Positions 17,282 to 24,245 of a stretch of 24,245 nucleotides of DNA are shown here, in pieces. Source of the stretch: Welwitschia mirabilis (lineage: Eukaryota; Gnetophyta; Gnetopsida; Welwitschiales); the NCBI GenBank assembly GCA_051453625.1, contig JBOZIK010000001.1, positions 7,239,518 through 7,263,762 on the forward strand, given 5' to 3'. The notes under the pieces were generated by a model. That model was given only the letters and a program-made list of their open reading frames with translations. It searched no databases and was not told where the DNA came from. Every line of letters starts with the position of its first letter. The first letter of the stretch is position 1. The position numbers and the translations under genes are program-made.

Positions 17282-19569
17282 TGTTGGCATGTCCCTTTTT
17301 GTGCTATTTTACTTTGCTTTCTATCATCATTTTATGTTTGTTGTTAAGTTTATTTAAAATTTTTTTCGTTTTCCTTTTTCCTTTTTTTTTAAAGATCTTA
17401 TAAAAATCTTGGTGACCCTTGCATTGTTAGCAATAGGTGTCTTAGCTCTCTAAGACTATTTGTCTATTGCCTCCATGTACTTTTTGTTGCACCTTGTTTG
17501 TAATAAGGGCTTCACCAAAAAGAATCTGGCTTCTTGTAGCCTTAAGTTTTCTATGCGTTATATTGTTCATTCATAGTGTAGCATGATACGCCTTGCCTTG
17601 GCAAGTCATTTATGAGTTAGTTTCTTACACTCTAGGCTAGTCAGTTGCTTTGACTTGTGGGGTGCATAGTTAAAGCTTTTTTTTTTTTTTCAAAAAAATA
17701 TTAAAAGCTCGACTCATTGAGCTTAGTGACTCTGTGCACGTTGGTCTGTCATAACAGCTGGCAGATACTAGGCTAGAGAACCAGCTGATTGCAAGTTAGA
17801 TATCAAAATTATTTTACTTTATGCAAAAGAGAGCCAAAAATTTAAAATTTATTTTTGTTTAAGATTTTTTTAAAAAATTTTTTGAAAAAGGGGCCTCCTA
17901 GAGTATACAAAAAACGAAGATATAATTCAAAATGAGATTTAGACATCTCATTCTGCGTGTTTAATTGGGTTTTGGCTGTTTGAGTTTCAAAAATAATCTG
18001 TATGTTTGACATATACATAACCTTATGCATTGGGTTAAAGTTTGACTTTGTGGAAATGCATAATCATAAGACTATTATGAATGATACATGTTATGTATAA
18101 TACATACATATTACTGCATTACTTTTGTCATTTGTTCACTTGAACTTTAGCCTTTTGTCTTTACTTCCAAACTTGAATTTAAAGACGTTAAACATTAGAG
18201 ATTGTACCTCTTTGCATATGCAATTGGTTTTTGAGTCAGAGTTTCACAGAAGGAATCGATATTGATTCTCTATTGAAGTATAACCCATGGCCTTTTCACT
18301 TATACAATTGGGTTTTTGCCTTTCTAGAATGCATATAAATGGCTTGTGTGTTTTGTTATTAAGTTTTTGATTAATTAAATGTATGCTTTCATTAAAAAAC
18401 ATCTATATTGCACTTAGTTTTTTTATTTTTTAAGTGTCTAAAAGCAATCTAATAATCATATGAATTCATATTGCTATTGTTGAAATGTGTTAATGTTACA
18501 TTTTGTACACTTAACTGAAAAATTCATCCATAAAACACTAATATGCTTTTGTTTCTCTTCTTTTGCTCTTTTTGACTCTTTTACAAGTCAAAATCAAGCA
18601 AGTCGACAAGTTAATGAGTCATGAGTCAAATTTTAGCTTTCTCGGCGCAAGTCGAATTTTGCTAAAAATGGTTATAAAAGTCTGATCTTCTTCTTTGTGT
18701 TTTGTCTGAAGAGCATGGTCTTTCGTATCCTAGGTCCATTATGTACATCAAACTTTCATGTTTATTGTGTCTGATATGTTTTCGTCTTACTCTAGTATTT
18801 TCATATTATTGAGATCTTCTTTTTGTTGCGTACTTTGCTAACTATAATTAATGCTCTTGGTTCCTTTTTTTAAAATTTTTCTAAATATCTGTTTAGTAAC
18901 GTGGGAATCACTATTATGTTATATGAAATTCTTATGTTGAGGACCAAGAAGTTGATTTATTTAGCCACATGTCTTAAAAGATGTCATAAGGATTAGCTGC
19001 TCTTTTGATGAGAAGAAACATAGCTAAAAAAATCAATTTAAGCTTTTGTCAAAAGATATTTCTAGCTTCACTATAACATCAACTTTGTTGCTTTAAGCAC
19101 AACTAAACAAATTAGTGTACACAAAGGGGAGGGTAATGATGAAGGGGGTGGGTACCAAGTCTGTTAGCCAAATAATGTATGTTTTCTAAATAACTATTTG
19201 TTGTCATACAGAACATCGTTGTTCCATTACATTATATTGATGACAACACCAATGGAATAAGCATAATTCACAATGAACCTAGCATTTAGTTGATGTCCTT
19301 CTATTGCATGGTAAGAAGATCCTATGCATATAACATTGGAGTTGATAAATCATCTACTTCAACTGACAACGCTTGATTGTGCAATATAAAGTAAAAAGTT
19401 TCTTTAAAATGTCAATTAGAAAAAGATCCTTTGGTTTATACGGTTTATAATTTAGGTTCCTTAATAATTAATATCATAATATGCATATAACAGTTTAATT
19501 TCTATGAGAAGAGAAATCATGACATACAGCACCCCTATTTACTTGAATCTTTTGTCAAAAACTGTTCAG
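17282..19569. other. Gene-free AT-rich stretch, probably intron
   Basis: No retroelement motif and no exon recognised. Contains poly-T/poly-A tracts (17367-17391, 17679-17692, 17860-17890). The next upstream exon of the host gene, which should encode the end of its N-terminal WD40 part, was looked for and not found, so this is most likely intron. Confidence 0.5.
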
Positions 19570-19793
19570 GTGATTGGCTTGCACAGTGGTGCACTTCTTG
19601 GTGTTGCATATCGAACTTCGAGGCGAGTAAGTCCTAATACGGCAACAGCAATATCAACAATGCAATCTGGTATTATCTCAGGCATTGCTCCAGGTTCTAG
19701 CATGTTCTCATCTTTCTCAACTGCTGATGATTGGGGGTCATTTGGGGGAAGATCGCCAACAGCAGATTTACCATCAAATTTCCAGCTCTATAG
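19570..19793 (+). CDS. TWD40-2: TWD40-2-like protein, internal exon
   Basis: A 224-nt exon, bounded by CTGTTCAG acceptor (19562-19569) and a GTTTTG donor from 19794. It encodes VIGLHSGALLGVAYRTSRRV, then SPNTATAISTMQS, a serine/glycine-rich linker, and ends NFQLY plus two bases. From memory of plant TWD40-2 (Arabidopsis At5g24710), the order 'VIGLHGGALLGxxYRTSRRxSPVAATAISTxQS' and '(N)xQLYSWE' is a close match. TWD40-2 is a subunit of the TPLATE complex, an adaptor for clathrin-mediated endocytosis at the plant plasma membrane; the segment lies just beyond the WD40 repeats. The linker differs from flowering-plant sequences I remember. The acceptor's tract is only moderately pyrimidine-rich. 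Confidence 0.82.
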
Positions 19794-20191
19794 GTTTTGA
19801 ATCTTCTTCATTATTTCCTGGCCAACATGTTAATTTTTCTTAGCATGTTTTAACTCTCAAATAATGACTTTGATTTTCAGTGTCAATGATGTTTAGCAAA
19901 TTTCTTAGGTCATGGCTAGTATGGTCAGCTTTGTATGTGTAGCCCTAAAGGATATTGGGATTAAAATTTTATCAAGATTTTCTCAATATCTTGATACATT
20001 AAATATGCCTTGACCTATCAGATGATTTTATTACTCCTTTTACATAGTAATTTAGAGGTTGATATTGATATGCCGTAGAGAGCTAAATTGTCATCTGTTT
20101 ATTTTTTTTCTTGCATGGTACATTCTGATGGATAATATGGCTAATAGAAAATTAAGAATTCACTGAAGCTATGATGTTCTATGTTTATCAG
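19794..20191 (+). other. Phase-2 intron of the TWD40-2-like gene
   Basis: 398 bases from GTTTTG to TTTATCAG. Joining the flanking exons restores a serine codon (AG + T), giving QLY-S-WETF, which agrees with the expected protein. No element inside. Confidence 0.85.
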
Positions 20192-20410
20192 TTGGGAAAC
20201 ATTTAAAGCAGTAAGTGGACTTCTACCTCAACCCGAGTGGACTGCATGGGACCAGACTGTAGAATACTGTGCCTTTGCATATGAGAACAACGTTGTCATT
20301 GCTTCTTTGAGGCCTCAATTTCGGTTCGTGGGGGATGTAGCTATTTCCTCTGCAACTGGAGGTGTATGGCATCGACGGCAGCTTTTTGTTGTCACGCCTA
20401 CCACGATTGA
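20192..20410 (+). CDS. TWD40-2: TWD40-2-like protein, next internal exon
   Basis: A 219-nt exon between TTTATCAG and a consensus GTAAGT donor (20411). After the split serine it encodes WETFKAVSGLLPQPEWTAWD, then QTVEYCAFAYENNVVIASLR, PQFRFVGDVAISSATGGVWH and RRQLFVVTPTTI, ending with two bases of a glutamate codon. The phrases LPQPEWTAWDQTVEYCAFAY and GGVWHRRQLFV are hallmarks of TWD40-2 as I recall it. No stop or frameshift in either exon and clean splice sites suggest a live gene. The following exon (expected to begin near 'CVFVDAG') was not found before the window end, so the downstream intron exceeds 3.8 kb. Confidence 0.87.
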
Positions 20411-22759
20411 GTAAGTTTTCATGTTCTCTGTGATTTTTATGTTTGAAATTGCATGATGTGTTATTTTTGTATAACATTATTCATTTCTTGTGGCTACAAA
20501 TTTTCTAACTGGTGACACATAATAAAGTTGCAGATTAAGAGTGGTATGGTTACTTCCCAGTTGCTTTCTAAATGTGTATTAAGCATGTGCAGTTGCATAC
20601 CTGCCCTTTCTACAGTGTGTTTAAGTTTTGCTTCTCTTATAGATGGGTTCAATAACAACTACTTAAGCTCTAGCTCGTTGGTATACTTGCATTCTTGTGG
20701 ATAAAGTTTTTGCTTCACAAAGGAGATGACATCTGTTGTTATTCTAGAACCAATGCAAGTATCTTTCAGATAATTATCATACATAGTGCAACTACTGGAT
20801 CATAACAAACTAATGAAGCTCCAGCAAAACATGACCAAAGGAAATTATCAGAAACAATATCTTATTTGGTTATTTTGCACATTTATAAAACGATACAAAC
20901 TTTTAATAAAGTAAATAGATAAGAAGGTAAATTTACTCTAGTTTATTCTATTTGTTTTGATATGATTTTGTTAATTGGTATTCAATGACAAACTTGCATT
21001 TGTAATTGGTAATTGATGTGTTAACATATTACAACAAATTAATTGAGAAATTAATCAAATGGAAAGCAGACTTGAAAAATCATGTTGTCATTTACCTTTC
21101 TTGGTAACTCCTGAAGGCCTTTATGGTTTCAAAGATTCCAAAATTTCCTCAAAGTCTGCCTTGACACATGAAAGCCTATCTAAGTGCTACAAATCATAAA
21201 GCCTTGAGGCATCATAGATCCAACTTTTATCGGGATTTCTGTTGGGCCATTTTCGAGTTTGTTTAGAAACTATTATGGTCAATTATTCTGCAAATCTTTT
21301 AGTATGTCCTAGACCTTAACAATTCTAAGTGTTTCATACTCCAAGACTGGTATCTAATTCTTTGTTAAGCAACTTTCTGTCTTCGATCCCTTAAGGACCA
21401 AGACTAATGGTGTTAAACTTGTTCTTTCCAATTTACTTTTGCTAGACCTCAATTTTCCTCTTGATGTCTAATAAAGTAGATTGACAAAGATAGATGAAGT
21501 AGCTTGTAAGACAAAGTATATTTGATAATGGATAAGTATGATGTTGTTATTGTGCAATTATCGAACCAATTCTTTAAGTGAGAATTTCTAGTCTTTAGTT
21601 GTAGCCCTATGAAAACTTTTCCTTAGCTGAGCATACATGATTAAACACACTTTGACTCTTGAAAAATGTGTGAATCTTTATGAGTAGCTTAGTCTTACAA
21701 AAGCTTCGAGAGAATGTCTGATGATGTGTGATAAAAAAATGCATAAGGAAATTGATTTGATAGGAATCAATGACTTCCGATTTGTGTTCAATGCAAGGCT
21801 TACAAGTGTCCAAGAGTTGATAGAGGTTCATGAACTTAGAATTGAAATTGAGGCCTTTTTGGTAAATCCCTAAATCATTGGAACATGAGCCTTAACTTGG
21901 TTCTTTGTCTTTTTCCTAAATTTAGCGTCTCCCCCAGTTAGTTATTTGTGAAATCTAGTAAATGATAGAGCATGCTTATTCCAGGGTTTTCCTTATCTAA
22001 CCATAAACTTTTGCCTATGTAAGTGACCCTAGGAAGGCTCCTATCCATTTTAGTTCTATGCATCACAACTAATGCATCACAACCCATTCACTTGTGCAGC
22101 ATCACAAGCATTGTTGGCTTGTTCGGGTTGTGGGTGCTTTAGGTGAGGAACTATGGCTAGCTGTGGCCTAGAACGCTGTTCTTGTATTGCAAAGCCAAGT
22201 TGTAAACTTTCCTATTTTGCTTTTCCTTTAGGCAACAACAAAGGTGAATCGCCTTTCGCATGGAGGTAGGTCATTTACCGAACTATATTAAATCTTGGTT
22301 TGTCTCGTCTCTTTTATTTTTTTGTGCTGCACACTCTTTTGCCATTGTTGTTCTCATATTTTGCCCTCAGCATTCTTCTGGTCCACAACTTTATGATCCA
22401 AGCTAGCTTTTGCATTATGCTAGTCCTTTGTTTTTTGCAACATACATCCACAACAAATATTCATCCTTGCATAACCAAATTTCTAACAAAATTATAGTGG
22501 ATTGGTGTTGCTTTTGCCATAGTATATGCATGGATGTTTGGTTGCCGAAGAGAAAACATTGGAGTGGGTGAAATTGTAGAAAGATATGAAACAACCTATA
22601 AAAAAGGGTAACATGTAGGAGCTCAATGAATTTGTGGAGTGATTAAACAAGGACTTACAAATATGTTTCTTCTTGTTGTTATAGATCAAAAGACAAACAT
22701 TTATCTATGCCATTTACGAGGGGGTTAAGCTAGGTGCAATGATTCATAGTGAGGACAAG
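20411..22759. other. Intron sequence, no further exon seen
   Basis: No continuation of the TWD40-2 reading and no retroelement motif recognised. Open frames here (for example a hydrophobic one at 22300-22497) look like products of pyrimidine-rich sequence. Confidence 0.55.
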
Positions 22760-23063
22760 TGTAGCATAAAGTAAGATAAACTAATGCAAATAGAAACAAA
22801 AACAAAAGAACACAAGATATTTAATGAGGTTTAGCCCTTTTCTAGCCTATTGCCTTGGGAAAGTAGTGTTGAAGTCTTATTAGCAGACAAAAACTTCAGA
22901 GAATATAGATAGATGTGAAGTATCCCACACCTTCACCCTCAAACCAACCCTAACTACCTCCTAACCACAATATTCTCTTTTTTTAATTATCATTATTATT
23001 ATTTTTAATAATCACTTCAAGGTGCTTTTATAGTCAATTCACCTTTGGCTTCACATGACAAGA
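22760..23063 (-). mobile_element. 3' LTR of copia element C
   Basis: On the minus strand, a PPT-like TCAAGTGGAAGAA (rc of 23064-23076) is followed by TCTTGTCATGTGAAGCCAAA, a decayed version of the clade's LTR tip. The body has the GAGGTTTAGCCCTTTTCTAGCC region matching the TGTGGTTTATGTCC region of the B LTRs. The left edge, at TGTAGC (22760), is approximate. Confidence 0.65.
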
Positions 23064-23104
23064 TTCTTCCACTTGAAGACAAAGTCGTCAACCCTTAAGG
23101 ATAA

Positions 23105-23480
23105 CCTCCATTTCCAACACTGCAAGAGGTGCACTACTTTTCATGCCCCTCTGATTAAGTAATTGCTAATCTGGCTCTTTTCTTGTAGAAGGAGTTCTTC
23201 TCTATTGTGACTATCTTGGCCAAGTCATTCACTACATTCTTCCAACTGTGAACTGTGGTTACTTGCAACATAGCTTTATTAATAGCTTTCATAATGAAAT
23301 GGTATGAAATATCAATATGTTTTGTACAAGGATGAGAAGCTGCATTTTTAGCCAAGCATATGACACACTAACTATCACATAATACATGCTTCCTCTTTTG
23401 TTTAGAAACAAACCATTAGAGAAGATATTTGGACCATAACATTTCCTTTGTTGTCTTTGTGAGAGCAATGCATTCAACCT
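23105..23480 (-). pseudogene. Element C RNase H remnant
   Basis: The minus-strand open stretch 23155-23355 starts LAKNAASHPCTKHIDISYHF then IMKAINKAMLQVTTVHSWKN and VVNDLAKIVT, matching 'LAKNxxxHxRTKHIDIxYHFIR...ADxLTKxV'. Just upstream another frame gives REVECIALTKTTKEMLWSKY, the 'TEAEYIALTEATKEMLW' block with its glutamate kept, followed by KRKHVLCDS carrying the next aspartate. Stops and frame changes between pieces. Confidence 0.83.
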
Positions 23481-23803
23481 CTCTAGGGAAGAAGGAAATA
23501 TCTTTGTGGAGATGTGATAACTAACTTTGTGCACTAGCACCAAGGATAAAGACATAAGTAAGTGGTGGATCTTTAAATGTCTACAACTTACAAAGTTTGC
23601 ATCTACAAGACTAGTAGCATGACATCCGTCTTCTTAAAAACAAAAGAACAAGAAGTGGTGGCCCATTTAATTATTGAAGTATCCACTTCACTGTTTCCTA
23701 ATGCTTAGGACTAGAATTGCCTATATATTGAGAGAAAACTCCTAGAATTGCTTATATATTGAGAGAAAATGCCTATGACATATGATATGTTTGGATAGGT
23801 ATA
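23480..23803 (-). pseudogene. Element C RT end, cut by element D
   Basis: From 23803 the minus strand reads YTYPNISYVIGIFSQYISNS, the 'CTRPDIAxAVGxxSRxxSNP' segment at the end of reverse transcriptase. A 31-bp tandem duplication (23711-23772) follows and shifts the frame; further on VKWIL-like and RRMSCY.SC pieces lead to RNase H. The reading begins abruptly at the LTR of element D, so the rest of RT, integrase and gag should resume on the far side of D, outside the window. Confidence 0.8.
23711..23772 (-). repeat. 31-bp tandem duplication inside element C
   Basis: Two copies of CTAGAATTGC.TATATATTGA followed by GAGAAAA (23711-23741 and 23742-23772), with a few differences. Thirty-one is not a multiple of three, so it breaks the RT frame. 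Confidence 0.92.
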
Positions 23804-24161
23804 TGTTAATAATAGCAACAAAATATAGCAGAAATAGAAAGCAAAATAGCACATAGGAATTTTATGTGGAAACCCCAATGTGAGGAAAACGACGAAAGGA
23901 ATGCAGAGCTCTCTTAAGATTGCAAAATAGGGCAAGGATACAAGCTGTCCTCAATAGCCAAAGAGTGTTCAGAATGATCCTCCCTCAATGCCCTTCCCTT
24001 TAGATAGGCCCACTTTAGGTTAAAATCTAATTTTACATTGACTTTATAAAATAACCCCCTCTCCCTTTAACAACACGAGAACGGAAACACACTTTGCAAA
24101 TAAAGTGCTACAGCAAGGGAAAAATAAAATACGAAAGAGAATTTGACTTCAACTCCAACCA
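23804..24161 (-). mobile_element. 3' LTR of copia element D, nested in C
   Basis: Plus-strand TGTTAATAATAGCAAC to CAACTCCAACCA. On the minus strand it follows the PPT AAAGGGGAGTA (rc of 24162-24172). It contains GCAGAGCTCTCTTAAG and AAGCTGTCCTCAATAG, blocks shared with the LTRs of A and B. Its left edge abuts the RT reading of C without spacing. Target-site bases would be GTATA (23799-23803); the partner is off the window. Confidence 0.82.
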
Positions 24162-24245
24162 TACTCCCCTTTGAAGACAATTCTGACTAGCCTCCAAGGA
24201 TCAAGAGAGATGTATTACTTCAAAGTGTCCCTTTGCTAGCCACTG
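24162..24245 (-). pseudogene. Element D pol tail (partial)
   Basis: The minus strand reads AKGHFEVIHLS, a stop, then SLEASQNCLQRGV into the PPT. It aligns with the end of pol in element I (HLRQSTSLVPLEAYQICLKW). Only 84 bases are in the window. Confidence 0.6.

Noticed and set aside
22300-22497. Hydrophobic 65-codon frame that looks like a membrane peptide
   Set aside because: Pyrimidine-rich sequence yields F/L-rich translations by chance; no homolog recognised, no splice context.

Overview
The window looks like plant nuclear DNA: AT-rich, intron-containing, with no prokaryotic gene organisation, and dominated by old Ty1/copia LTR retrotransposons. Two host exons encode part of a plant protein that I recognise as TWD40-2, a subunit of the endocytic TPLATE complex. 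The long gene-poor stretches and the strongly decayed retroelements fit a large-genome seed plant, possibly a gymnosperm; that last step is inference. Six N runs show a gapped short-read style assembly.

Layout. 22-435: two tandem copies of a ~207-bp unit ending in a tRNA-iMet primer-binding-site (PBS) motif. 436-2871: 3' LTR and pol remnants of a minus-strand copia element (A). 3082-5088: unassigned decayed coding traces, first on the minus and then on the plus strand. 5089-7216: no gene seen, one compound microsatellite. 7217-17281: a minus-strand copia element (B) whose reverse transcriptase is split by a second, plus-strand copia element (I, 8857-14824), a clear nested insertion. 17282-19569: no gene seen. 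19570-19793 and 20192-20410: two host exons on the plus strand joined by a phase-2 intron. 20411-22759: apparently intron. 22760-23803: LTR, RNase H and reverse-transcriptase remnants of a minus-strand copia element (C), cut at 23804 by the 3' LTR of another minus-strand copia element (D), which runs off the right end.

All five copia copies share a recognisable polypurine-tract/LTR-tip block of about 40 bases, so they look like one clade that has inserted repeatedly. None is intact: every pol reading has stops and frameshifts, and in element I two visible integrase acidic residues, the serine next to the protease aspartate and the first aspartate of the YVDD box are changed. Elements A, B, C and D are antisense to the host gene. 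No tRNA, rRNA or CRISPR was seen. I found no convincing novel biological system; the most useful leads are the PBS-bearing tandem units, the unassigned coding traces at 3.1-5.1 kb and the assembly duplications at gap edges.
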